In this document: positions 34,275-44,124 of the stretch, piece by piece | Layout: every line of letters begins with the position of its first letter | How positions within the stretch are numbered: the first letter of the stretch is position 1 | NCBI GenBank assembly: GCA_037074705.1 | Contig: CM073592.1 | Location: 56,285,129-56,349,128 of the forward strand | DNA: 64,000 nt | Origin: Zhengitettix transpicula | Taxonomy: Eukaryota > Arthropoda > Insecta > Orthoptera > Tetrigidae | Reading direction: 5' to 3' | Notes under the pieces: model-generated | Database searches by the model: none | What the model saw: only the letters and a program-made list of their open reading frames with translations | Told to the model about the DNA's origin: nothing | Position numbers and translations under genes: made by a program

Positions 34275-34724
34275 GTATTAAAGGGTATTAGTGGATCTGC
34301 AAATGATGTATATTTGATATTCTTTGAATATTTGGACAAATTTGTGATGTAGAAATATGTAATAAGGGAGTACGAGAAAAAATTTGGCTTGAGGTGTTTG
34401 GGGTCAATAGACAGAAGGATGTTGGATTTTGTTCAGTGTGCTGTTTGTGTGTTCAAAAATAAAATTTAAAGGGTACTCATGGGAGATTAAAGTGTTTCGG
34501 ACAATTTCAAAAACATTACATCAAAATAATATTATATAATTACGATTCATAAGGAAGAAACTTCCAGTGTATTTGTATGCAATTACTATGACACTCTTGA
34601 AATACAAAAAAAATCATATTATAAAAATAATCTAATTTAATAGCGGAACTATCGTTTATATAGATTACAAGAACGCATAGAAAACTCACAATGCAACCTC
34701 AAGTGCCGTAATATTTAACGAAAT

Positions 34725-34925
34725 ACAAAATCTACAAGGACAAATAGACTCGCCTCATCTACTTCAGTAGAAGAATTGAAATGGCAATCAAAATGGCCAA
34801 TTTGAATCGCCCCCCTCATCTGATGAAACAACATCGCCAGCAAACAGTTATCACCTAAATTAGTTAAATACCTAATGTGGTCGCCAATAACTTTAACGTT
34901 GACGCGACCAGAAAAAACAATTTTA
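34725..34925 (+). repeat. Possible LINE 3' end with strong terminal hairpin
   Basis: The segment 'gtcgccaataactttaacgttgacgcgac' resembles the 3' blocks of the LINE copies at 29.3 and 56.3 kb ('caccaatgacttttatgttga'). Here it is enclosed by GGTCGC (34879-34884) and GCGACC (34904-34909), a perfect 6-bp stem, and followed by an A-rich stretch. The 88-codon minus frame across it is probably a shadow. Confidence 0.4.
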
Positions 34926-34929
34926 AAAA

Positions 34930-35845
34930 AAGAAGTGGTATTTCTAACATTCAATTTAAGCAGAAACTCTAGAACTTCCAAATAAGTTTTTTATTCTCTC
35001 AGATAAAATTATCTGATTCACATGTCAGCATACGACTCCACTTATCAATTTCGACTTGAATCCGTTGTAGTTGTATGAGATGCGAGAGAACTCAGTTGAT
35101 GGTATAAGTTTAAATTAAATTATTAGTACTACCCAGTATTATGAGTTAGTGAATTAAATCTTGAACTAGGTTTGGATTAGAAACTCCGATAAACTGTCTA
35201 CTTCAAGCTGATCCAAATAACTGTCAGATCTTATTGGCGAGAAAAAAAAATTGGGAATAGCCAAGACATGAAACAGAATATTTAACTATCTAGTCCAAAT
35301 ATAATAACTTTACGTCGATGAAACTGGTAAGGGTGACTCAAAAGAAAAAAAATTAAAGTAAAATATGCCATGTTTTGCTTTGTAACACTTATTTTGCGGA
35401 ATAATGATTCATTCATACACACGTAGTAATTTTAAGTTAAAAATTGCGTAAAGATAAGGTTTGATGTGGATATCATTTGGATCAGAATATTAAAACAAGG
35501 ACTGATTTTAACAGTTATAATAAAATGAGCGAACAGCTAACAGAAAATACATATTTTTATTCAAACTACGCAAAAAAACTATTTAGCTCCAAAACACGAG
35601 TTTAGTCAAATATTATCGAGTTGCAACTCATAACTTCTCAACGTTGTAAAAACATTTCAACACTCAAATTCCAGTGAATTAAATAATATATTAAAAGGAT
35701 ATTGGTACAAAAACATGCTTATAGTTTATTTTCAAGTAATAAATATTTTATGGTCTTCACATCTGTAGTATCTATAAAGATAAAATAACTTCAATAAATA
35801 CGTAAACACAAATTTTTCTTGTAACAAAAGAAGAGCTAAGTAGAT
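34930..35845. other. AT-rich spacer, nothing recognised
   Basis: No supported feature. Confidence 0.5.
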
Positions 35846-35847
35846 TG

Positions 35848-36085
35848 AATTTTAGAAATATTATTTTTCAGCTATGTTCTGATAGTGTGAAAACCTTGAA
35901 AGTGACTCAGAAACGAAGAAAATTCAATCAGTAGTATCGATTTGAAATTTATTGAGGATGATTGATTTAGTATTTGGTTAGGTTTCGTCGAGTTTCTCTT
36001 CAGAACAAACATGAGCATAGGCACGTGAATCTACTACCTTTTGAGACATGGACCCATTCGGTTTCTTACCAGCCCACGGAGAAGT
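35848..36085 (+). repeat. Direct repeat D3, left copy
   Basis: 238 bp, over 90% similar by eye to 36373-36610, ending with 'cttaccagcccacggagaagt'-like sequence in both. It contains no frame. Confidence 0.9.
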
Positions 36086-36372
36086 CTGTCGACGGTGATC
36101 TGCAGCTAATATTACTCTGATTTATTTCACTACTCTCTCTTCGATAGCATCTTTTTTTTTCTTTTTGATTCCTTCTTAAAACCGAACAATGCAATACCCG
36201 ACCAAAACTAACCAAACACTATCAGTGGGCCTAGGTTTCAAATATGCTAAAACAATCTCATAATTTTTAAATTATTTTCAGATCAATCTGGAAATTGAAC
36301 TTTTTCTGTTTTTGGTAATTAAACCTATGAGGACGTCACATTTATGCATTTAAAATAAAATATTTTCGTGAA

Positions 36373-36610
36373 AATTTTAGAAATATTATTTTTCAGCTAT
36401 GGTTTGATAGTGTGAAAACCTTGAAAGTGACTCGGAAACGAAGAAAATTCAATGAGTAGTATGGATTTCAAATTTATTGAGGATAATTGATTTAGTATTT
36501 GGTTAGCTTTCGGCGAGTTGCTCTTCAGAACAAACATGAGCTCAGGCACGTGAATCTACTACCTTTTGAGACATGAATCCACTCGGTTTCTTACCAGCCC
36601 ACAGAGAAGT
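36373..36610 (+). repeat. Direct repeat D3, right copy
   Basis: Same orientation and same length as 35848-36085, with scattered substitutions only. The 287 bp between the copies are unique in the window. Confidence 0.9.
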
Positions 36611-36929
36611 ATAAATATAGCCTGATTGAGATTCAGGATCCTTCAGGTGATGTGTCTTGGCTTTTAATACTACCTAAAATCCATAGTAACACGACTTAAG
36701 TAATCGATTCGACAAGCTGAAATTTTGAATGAACCAATTCCTTATTTAATAAGTCTCGGAGTCGAAACACTGATGTCACATTGGTTCCATTTACTTAATA
36801 TAACTATGTCTGAAGACAGACATATCCTGGATGTGATACAATAAATTCATAAAAACTCCTATGTAAGTGAGGGAATATAAATCACCGAAGTGGTAGTGCC
36901 CACTTCATCATTGTCGAACTATTTTAGAG

Positions 36930-37500
36930 TTTCCACTCTCCGGAGAACTTAAGCAATGATCTTCGACGACCGGCTTAAATGTGATATTTATCTCACACTT
37001 GGCACTCATTTTTCTTTTTTGCAAAAGGCGACTGAATCTCCGGACACGCCAGTCCGATGCGAAAACTCCATTTCTCTCACTTCAGCCGCTCTTTGTACCC
37101 ACAGGATTCCTCGCATTTTTACAGATCGGGGCCTACGAGTTTATCTCCGGCCTCACCCAAAAATTCCTGGGCCACGATGAAATTCCGTTTGTGTTCCCGC
37201 GGGGAGCCACATATATCAGGCAACAAAGCAGCCGTGACCATCCCCCGCGCTACCGGAATTCTTATCGTGAATGGTGGTGAGTACGATCTGCCAGAGATAT
37301 TTACTCCCCTCCCCGTCCCCACGTTGGCAACACTGGATGGGGGCCGGACCTCGGTCTTCACGTGCAGGAATCCCAGCTAGAGTTACAGGCGGTAATTATA
37401 TGTTCCCGTTTGATGGCCGCAATCGTAGAGAGCGCTGCCCCTCTCCCGTGGGAAGGGGCCGTTAACGAACGCGCGGGGGCCGAAAGCTCATACGCAAAGC
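36930..37500. promoter_or_regulatory. GC-rich island 11, candidate cis-regulatory element
   Basis: Rich in CpG, with 'gatatttatctcacacttgg', 'catttttacagatcgg', 'aggcaacaaagcagcc' (HMG-like) and 'gaatggtggtgagtacg', whose GGTGAGT looks like a splice donor. Four overlapping plus frames of 64-107 codons show stop-poor DNA rather than one clear gene. A noncoding first exon with this donor is an alternative. Confidence 0.33.
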
Positions 37501-37740
37501 CTGGTAGACGAAACATCGTGACAGGTATTACTAAATGAAAAATACTGCGTTGGGTCCCACAAAATTATGCAAACGGTAAAACAGGAAAGAAGGATCTTGG
37601 CGAGAGGAATTTACTATAGAGGGAAGTCCGGTAAGTTTTAGCAATGAGGTGCTTTTGCAAGTAATAAGCTTATACGTGTGAGACTTTTTTAGTTGTTAAC
37701 TAATGTTCAAGTTCTAGAACAGACTGGAATAAAAGAAGGA

Positions 37741-38690
37741 TGATGCCAAGAGGTTGAGGATAAAATCACATAAATCCACCAAGAAGTACTGATAGATCGC
37801 CGATTGAAGATAACTGAACGTGCGGAGATTGTTAAGATATCTGTAGATCGTTTCCACAACATTTTAATGCCTCACGCGATTTCGATCATAGCCGATAAAC
37901 ACACTCCAATGAACATTTTATCATCACTGACTAGATCGTTTCAAGCTCAATTCTTCTCAGTTTTTGCGACGTATCAAAGTAGCGGTCCAAAGGGCTCCGA
38001 AGATGGCAAAAACCGTTCCATCAGATTGAAAGTCACGATGACTGTGTTGAAATTCTCGTAGTGTGGTTCTCATACGCTATCTGGAAGAAGGCAAAACAGC
38101 AATCGGAGAATAGTACGCACAGTTATTGGAGCAATCTGGTAAGACCAACCGTTCCATCCACATTTGGCCAATGAAGAAGTTTTTTTTTTACCACGACAAT
38201 GCATTCCCGCTCACGTCCTCAGTTGTTGCTGCTCAATCTCATGAATTTCACCAACTTATCGCCAGATTTAGCTCCAAGAGACCATTTTCTCTTCCCGAGT
38301 TCAAATGACATGGCTTGCTGGACCAACCGTCCCGTCCACAATTGGTTTTCGACCACCACAATGCACCTACGCACACGTCCTCAGTTGTTTCTGCTCAATC
38401 CCACGAATTGCGCCAACTTATCTCCAGATTTAGCTCCAAAAGATCATTTCCTGTTCCAGAGTCCAAATAACATGGCTTGCTGGACCAACCGTCCCGTCCA
38501 CAATTACCCAATGAAGAAGGTTTTCGACCACCACAATGTACCCACGCATACGTCCTCAGTTGTTTCTGCTCAATCCCACAAATTGCGCCAACTTTTCGCC
38601 AGATTTAGCTCCAAGAGACCATTTCCTGTTCCCGAGTCCAAACACATAACTTGCTGGATGAAGTGTTTCATCGAAATAATTCATAGCTGA
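37741..38690 (+). pseudogene. Mariner-type transposase relic with triplicated catalytic region
   Basis: The first part encodes the helix-turn-helix segment of mariner transposases (ITERAEIVKISVDRFHNIL, from 37807). Next comes a shifted region with SGPKGSEDGK and KVTMTV, in the place of the family's WVGPG...KVMATVFWD block, then YLEEGKTAIGE (from 38078). The catalytic core (HDNA..LTSSVVAAQSHE, then NLSPDLAPRDHFLFP in another frame) follows and is repeated three times. Stops and frame shifts make it inactive. Terminal inverted repeats were not identified. Confidence 0.82.
38143..38656 (+). repeat. Head-to-tail triplication inside mariner transposase
   Basis: Units lie at 38143-38320 (178 bp), 38321-38482 (162 bp) and 38483-38656 (174 bp). 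Each starts 'gaccaaccgt.cc.tccaca' and ends near 'acttgctg' or 'catggcttgctg'. Each encodes the DNAPxHTS and SPDLAPxDHFLF segments. Unit 2 lacks the 'cccaatgaagaagg' part. Units 2 and 3 are the closest pair. Confidence 0.88.
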
Positions 38691-39230
38691 AACAAACACC
38701 TAATTTGAGAAGTTTGATGCGCCTTTTTATACTTCGGTATAGGTAATATGGAAAAACGGTGGAATAAGTGTACTGACTTAAAAGGAGACTACGTTAAGAG
38801 ATAAAATAAATAATTTACTAAGGAATCTTTATTTTTTCCCAACAGTTTTGGAAAAATCTCGTTCAGTGGCGTCTCAGGTACTCGTACTATTCTTACATTG
38901 TTGACAGATTCCTGTCCATCCCTACTTTTTGCGCAACATATAAATTTATTTTGGCAAACATGAGATGGAATTCCACGATTCAATAGTTCTCCATGCCAAG
39001 ATAAACTGGCTGCCTACATCATTACTATTTTCCTTAGGAAAAGTGGAAGACAGTGATAATATATTTATTTCAACGTTTAAGACTTTGTGGATGACCATTG
39101 TACTGTAAATCGATATTTCTCGGCCTACGCACATTCCAGTTCTTGGATTCTGCTGTTTGTTTCCTGTCAATACTGTGTTGATTAATTATTGCCGGGAAGT
39201 CCTCGTAAATCGTAATCGTTATGCCTGCGT
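38690..39230. other. AT-rich spacer, nothing recognised
   Basis: Short minus frames (64-86 codons, 38789-39330) have no domain. Confidence 0.45.
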
Positions 39231-39233
39231 GAG

Positions 39234-39720
39234 TTGACAAATGTTTCTTTTGGTTTTCCTTTGGAGGCCGGCCTTCCCTGCTGCCTGGCGCGACGCTGTC
39301 TGCCCGAACCAGTTGTTTACATTCCTGCACAAACCCAGCCCAGGTGTCCCTTCAGCTTCCTCACACCTCACCGAAACCTCGGAATGTGGCGAAATAAATT
39401 ACAGCGGCGCGGGGCACAGGGAACCTCCACACAAAAAGCAATATGTATATCCATCCCTACCTGGGCCAGCCCGCCGGTAATCCGGGCTGCCAATTACCTA
39501 GAGTACACAGCCCCGGCCGACCGCCATTGTGCGCACAGCTTGTTTGTTCCATCGACCTACCTGCTAGTTACATATTTACTCCCTGCTTGTTAAATAGTTG
39601 CGTAATCGCGATACATATTGTAAAACTCGGTCACCGCCACGCGGACGACCGCAAACTACCGGAAACATTTGTTACTACAATGTGACGTCAACCTGTTTCG
39701 TTTTATGTATACAGGTGAGA
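39234..39720. promoter_or_regulatory. GC-rich island 12, candidate cis-regulatory element
   Basis: CpG-containing block with 119-, 79- and 80-codon overlapping plus frames rich in Pro, Leu and Ser but without domains. Contains 'agttgtttacattcctg' and 'gcgataca'. A regulatory or promoter role is inferred from composition only. Confidence 0.28.
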
Positions 39721-40017
39721 ATATTTTGACGTTCCGGACAAGTTTAGCGTTTCTTGAAATAAGATATTACCCTACAGCAGCGAGCTGGTCAGCGCATGGT
39801 AAAATTACATAATAAGTTTAAAATACTTACAACGAAGTAAACACACTAGTCATTAAAAATCAATGAATTAAGGAACTGTGGAACGACTTACACTGAAAAC
39901 ATCACCGGGAAACTATGACACTGGCAAAACGTTGAGTCAATAGATAATAAGAATGCTTTCAATAAAAGTTCAGATCTAGAGCTATGGAACTGAATGGAAT
40001 GGATTAGAATACATAAA

Positions 40018-40100
40018 TCTTGATCGGACATGGAATCGAACCCAAGATTTCCGCTTACTACACGGAAATATTGGAAATTGCGTGTTAATGTATCATAGGT
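40018..40100 (-). repeat. tRNA-derived SINE head (family S1), minus copy
   Basis: On minus, 'gtagtaagcggaaatcttgg' precedes the B box GGTTCGATTCC (complement of 40028-40040) and 'atgtccgatc'. It matches the S1 heads at 2057 and 40130, and lies head to head with the latter. Confidence 0.6.
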
Positions 40101-40127
40101 ACAGTGATTCTGGAACAGAAGAATGCT

Positions 40128-40200
40128 GAGTCGACAAGTATGGTTATAGCACCAAGTACTAAGCGGAGGTCGCGGCTTCGATTCACCGTCAGGTCAGACT
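40128..40200 (+). repeat. tRNA-derived SINE head (family S1), plus copy
   Basis: 'ggttatagcaccaagtact' is followed by 'ggaggtcgcggcttcgattc', with the B box at 40175-40184. It shares 'agcaccaagtact' and the spacing with 2057-2136. No intact acceptor stem. Confidence 0.6.
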
Positions 40201-40204
40201 TTTT

Positions 40205-40790
40205 CTATCCCAATCAGGTAACAGTGAATCTAACTCTAAACACCATTTTCAGTGGCATCAATATTTACTGGAGTAGCCCAACAGTTTATTCAATAAAGGT
40301 TTTGCTCATTACGTCACGATTAAAACATATTTTTCTACTGTGTCTCAGTAAATTAAATATAAATATTTAATTGGATTAGAGAACAATATTTATTACGTCA
40401 TCACCGAATATAATAATATATTATAGTTAAAATTATTCCAGAAATTTCGTAGAATCTCTGGTGAGATGATCGTGCTGTTATTCACATTCCTGCGTTACTT
40501 GCACGACACGTTTGGTCTTTATAGTATGATACGTTCTCCGATTACCGTTCCTTACATTAAGGGTAAAGTACCGTACAATTAAATATATTTTTAGCAAAAA
40601 TTAAACTTCTGTATTGTTCAAGTTTTGTGTAATGATTTTTATTAATTTTTATTTTATTTGATGTAGACCCAAGGTAAAATAAAAAAAAATGAAGATGGAG
40701 AAAATGATGAGATTTTTACGTAACGTAGGACTTAATAACAGATTCTCGATTAATCAACCGGATCAATTGTTTTATGTATAATTGTAAAAA
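40205..40790. other. AT-rich spacer, nothing recognised
   Basis: No supported feature. Confidence 0.5.
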
Positions 40791-40803
40791 CACATCAGTC
40801 ACA

Positions 40804-40855
40804 TGGTGACGGCGAAGATGAATTTCCCCGAAACGTTGCGTTTAACGAACAATTG
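40804..40855 (+). ncRNA. Degenerate hammerhead-like PLE end
   Basis: 'gtgacggcgaagatg' then 'aatttccccgaaacgttgcg'. The GAAACGTTG box and layout fit the PLE group, but the CUGANGA box has two changes. Probably dead. Confidence 0.3.
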
Positions 40856-41361
40856 ACCCGGTTGATAAAATCTTTTGTTAAGTGAATGGTTTAAAATAGT
40901 GAATCGATATCCAGGAAGTTTTCCTCTTGCATCTTGTCCCTAAATAACGCTAAATAAAAACACAACCATAGACGAATCATTCAAAAACTTGTCTCTACAA
41001 TGTAGAATTATAAATTAGACGTAAGAGATTATTATTTCAAGTAGATACATTTCACTAAAATTATTTCTATAAAGTATTATTTTAAAGTTAAGCATAAACA
41101 GCAGATTATTTGTCTGTCTTAACGTTTAAAAAAATTATTTTTACTGTAGTCATCTTTGTAAATACATACCTGATTTTAGCTCTGGTAAGGCTAGTCTGGT
41201 AAATTCTTAAGAAGTATGCATAACAGTGATAGAAATTACTTACAGACGCCTCTGTAGGTTCATTTTGCTCAATGTGACCTATCGAAATTACATGGTTCCT
41301 GTAAGGTTTGGAATTCCTAAATATTATTTACCGTCTATGTTACGGTTGCCCTCATATTTGT

Positions 41362-41488
41362 CAACAATTAATAAACCAGTTAATGACCTTTTACAGACAC
41401 TTTATTTTTTATTTATAGAGTTACGACGTTTCGATACGTGTTTGTATCTTCTTCAGGTAATTATTAATTTTCCAAATTATTATAACGG
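41362..41488 (-). mobile_element. PLE terminal repeat, left arm of an inverted pair
   Basis: Matches the reverse complement of 41574-41700 through 'attaataaaccagttaatga', 'cgacgtttcgatacgtgtt' and 'ccaaattattataac'. The arms are about 125 bp each, with 85 bp of unrelated sequence between them. Inverted terminal repeats of this kind are known for Penelope-type insertions. Confidence 0.75.
41420..41460 (-). ncRNA. Hammerhead ribozyme-like motif with perfect stem II
   Basis: On minus, CTGAAGA (41450-41456), then stem II GATAC/GTATC (41444-41448 with 41433-41437, loop AAACAC), then GAAAC (41428-41432) and GTCGTA. This is the best-formed hammerhead core in the window. Confidence 0.7.
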
Positions 41489-41573
41489 GCTCGAGGCACT
41501 GAATTCACTTTACACCAAGGAGATTGTAGCGAGACAAAACCTTTTTGAATATATCAACACTGTAATTGTTTGT

Positions 41574-41700
41574 AGTAAAACTTTGTTATAATAATTTGGA
41601 TACCTGAAGAAGAAACCAACACGTATCGAAACGTCGTAACGTTATGAATAACAAATAAAGCCTCTGAAAAAAGTTCATTAACTGATTTATTAATTCAAAA
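41574..41700 (+). mobile_element. PLE terminal repeat, right arm of an inverted pair
   Basis: Inverted counterpart of 41362-41488. The two arms differ by scattered substitutions, so they are old or arose from separate copies. Confidence 0.75.
41598..41640 (+). ncRNA. Hammerhead ribozyme-like motif, stem II with one mismatch
   Basis: CTGAAGA (41604-41610), GAAAC...GTATC stem II (one mismatch compared with the sister copy), then GAAAC (41628-41632) and GTCGTA. Core boxes are intact. Confidence 0.6.
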
Positions 41701-41934
41701 ACAGGACGTAAAATGAAAACTGTGTCAACAATTGTAACACAATTTTTATTAACTCGGCAACAACGACCATGATGAATATTGTTGATTAAAATACTACTCA
41801 ACCAATAACAGTACAAACATTTGTTGTACTCTTGAAGAAATTCACCACAGACCGTGTGTGTGAGTAAAAAACTTTACTTTATAAGAATTAAGTGAACGAG
41901 TTTAAAGTAATTTAAAAGACGTTTAGTTAATATA

Positions 41935-42200
41935 CTAGGTCTGGGCCAGTAAATACTTTGAAACCCACCGATAAAGGGGTAGAAAGACTGGATTGCAGGG
42001 AAAGTAAGGTCAGATGGTCGGCCATCAGCGAGAGGCTACCAAAGGAATGCACCTCCAAAGAGGACAGCACAAAAACAGGGGGGCGAGCCGCATGACGCAG
42101 CAATGTGGAGGCGTCTCTATTAGCCCAATTGCTGAGGGAGCCATCGCAACAGGGTACCTACTCATTTAGGGAAACATGCTTAGCATCTGCTGTGGAACAC
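41935..42200. other. GC-richer unrecognised segment
   Basis: About 260 bp of higher GC with 'ggtcagatggtcggccatcagcg' (shown as 'ggtcagatggtcggc' plus 'catcagcg') and a G7 run at 42079. It has no long frame, no match elsewhere in the window and few homeodomain words, so I lean to an unknown repeat rather than a regulatory island. Confidence 0.3.
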
Positions 42201-42539
42201 AAGAATTTAATTCATTATAAGAAATTAGCAATCGTCACCGACTAAAAATCAATTGGTCGTACTCCACCCAAATAATTAAACGTAAATATTTTACTTGTCA
42301 TCAAAATTTGTGGATTTGACGGACAGTTTCATCAGTTCGACACTGAACAGTAATATTTACTTTTCTTTTTAAGCTAATAGTTAATTAATCTGAAATATTT
42401 CGTCTGGGAAATAAATTAATTCTGTGCCTTTGACAACTACACGGCCTCTTATTAGAAACTAAGAATTAAACACATCTTCCCATAGATTTTACTTCTATTC
42501 TACAATCTCTTTTGTTTATCAATTTTCAAACCATAGAAA

Positions 42540-42680
42540 CAGTTGTGTCGCTCTAGGCTCTTCTTCACACCTGAGGAAAGGTAAAAGGATCCCAGAAACG
42601 TTGTGTGGTATTTATATTATCACTTTTTTGTCTGAATTGGCTCTCTTCCTTATTTCTTCCTTCCTGTACTTTTAACAATT
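42540..42680 (+). mobile_element. PLE terminal repeat, family PA copy 4
   Basis: 'gctctaggctcttcttcacacc' (broken as 'gctctaggctc' and 'ttcttcacacc') through 'ggtatttatattatcac' and 'ttgtctgaattgg' matches the terminal repeat of the PLE at 51385-52200. Only the pLTR is left. Confidence 0.7.
42568..42612 (+). ncRNA. Hammerhead ribozyme-like motif (PA-4)
   Basis: CTGAGGA (42571-42577) is compatible with CUGANGA. Stem II is weakened (AAGGT opposite TCCCA). GAAAC (42595-42599) is followed by GTTGTGTGGTA. Probably inactive because of stem II. Confidence 0.45.
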
Positions 42681-42689
42681 TTCAAATGT

Positions 42690-43235
42690 TTAAACATTTG
42701 GGCAGTCAACTGTGTACAAGAATAATTTTTTACTCCACCTTCACTATAAATTGTAAGATTGGTCACAACAAGACATTGAGGGCTCGTCAACAACTCATCT
42801 GCATAAAACCGAATAACTAGTTTATATCATACTAGAGCTGAATTCTCTGAGCTATTAATTTTTTCTTCTTCTCGCTTCGCATTTACTTTATTCCCCTGGA
42901 TTAACTTCATCACTGAAGTTGTGAGAACCTATCTAATCCATATCTTAGACGTCAATTGCGTGACCCTAATTTTTATTTTCATGGTAAACTGAAAATTACC
43001 TGGATCAGCATCATTCAGGCAATGCTATTTTTATAGTCAATATATTGTAATAATTAAAAAATAAAGGCTATTAAATGAAAAAATTATTCAAATTTTAACA
43101 AAAAAAAAAGAATTTATTGTGGCAATACTTGAAACAATTACACAATTTACAACTAGAACTTATCTCAGGGTCATTACTGAATTTGATAACGGCTAATGAT
43201 TTATTTAGAAATCTTACAAACACAAATTTCAATAA
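42690..43235. other. AT-rich spacer, nothing recognised
   Basis: Contains one A10 run (43099-43109). No supported gene. Confidence 0.45.
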
Positions 43236-43237
43236 AA

Positions 43238-43369
43238 GATTCTTCCGACAAAGAAAACAATACTCTGCTACATTGTTGTTTTGTGTTCGGTACCGCCGTC
43301 AAGAATATGTTTCTCTAACAATTTAGATTATCAAATTTAAAATTCATGTGTTAATTAATTGGCATTACA
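43238..43369 (-). mobile_element. LTR fragment, 5' end of the family also at 63638
   Basis: The reverse complement starts TGTAATGCCAATTAATTAAC and follows the sequence at 63638-63765 closely, through 'cttgacggcggtaccgaac' and 'aatgtagcagag', to 'tttgtcggaagaa', then diverges. This shows a dispersed LTR family. The rest of the element is missing. Confidence 0.75.
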
Positions 43370-43468
43370 AAATATTTATGCTTGTAACACGTAATGAGCG
43401 TTTACTTGCCACAGTGACCCACATCTGGTTGTGAGATACTCATTTAAAGTCGTCCTTCTCGGTTACAA

Positions 43469-44120
43469 ATGATGTCGCTTACTCTTACTAGGATCCTAGC
43501 CTATTCGAAGCTTGTTACTCGTCATTCATACAGGACACTTTCGAACCCGTTAATGCCAGATTTTCTAACAAAGAACTGCTTACGATGTTTTCTGCTGGCT
43601 GGGAAACTCAGTTCGGCTTGTTATTGTCTCAGGACATTAATGCAACATGTTGAAATCAACACAACGAAAATGGTAGACTTTGCGTATTTTCATTCCCTTA
43701 TGTGTTATGGCATTGCAAATTGGGGCAATTGCTCCAGGAACATTGAAATATTCAACTTGCAAAAGCGTACCATTAGAATACTTTTTAATACGGATAATAA
43801 ATCCAGTTGTAAACCGTTTTTCAAAAATCTGCGAATATTAACTCTTCCCAGCGTGTTTATTCACGAAATTTTAAAGTTCGTTAAGTGGAACATGAATCTT
43901 TTATCAAACTAATGGCGAGTCTCACGATTATGAGACTAGAAATCGCTCAGGTCTAAGATCTTTGCTCTCTACCAGAGAAGTATTCACCACTCAGGGGTAG
44001 TTTTATACAATAGTCTTCCTCCAGATGTAAAGAACAATAATAACTACAAGAGTTTTGGGATTGAATGTAAAAAATATTCTACTGAAAGGAGCGTTTTACT
44101 CAGTACAGGAGTTTCTTGAT
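43469..44120 (+). pseudogene. Non-LTR reverse transcriptase C-terminal fragment (CR1/Jockey-like)
   Basis: The 147-codon frame 43469-43912 contains KLSSACYCLRTL, FAYFHSLMCYGIANWGN and LQKRTIRILF, the well-known C-terminal motifs of CR1/Jockey-type reverse transcriptases after the catalytic palm. Frames then change, but NTRNRSGL-, SGVVLYNSLPPDVKNN- and FYSVQEFL-like pieces follow in order to 44110, completing the usual end of the protein. It has no YxDD block, so it is 5'-truncated, and frame shifts make it dead. Confidence 0.82.
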
Positions 44121-44124
44121 CGTT

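Larger units (their letters stand above)
33722..34490 (-). mobile_element. Penelope-like element, 5'-truncated, family PA copy 1
   Basis: The minus strand encodes a GIY-YIG endonuclease remnant followed by the terminal repeat at 33722-33860. The same order, with extensive nucleotide similarity, is found on plus at 51385-52200, which defines the family. The reverse transcriptase part is absent, so the copy is 5'-truncated. Confidence 0.8.

Noticed and set aside
36870..36925. PLE terminal repeat on minus ('tgatgaagtgggcactacc')
   Set aside because: Only a general resemblance in layout; no conserved hammerhead boxes and no coding partner.
40804..40855. Functional hammerhead ribozyme
   Set aside because: Two changes in the first conserved box. 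Kept only as a degenerate PLE end.
42296..42340. Another hammerhead on minus (CTGATGA present)
   Set aside because: The GAAAC box is absent at the right distance. It may be a terminal repeat of another family but is not supported as a ribozyme.
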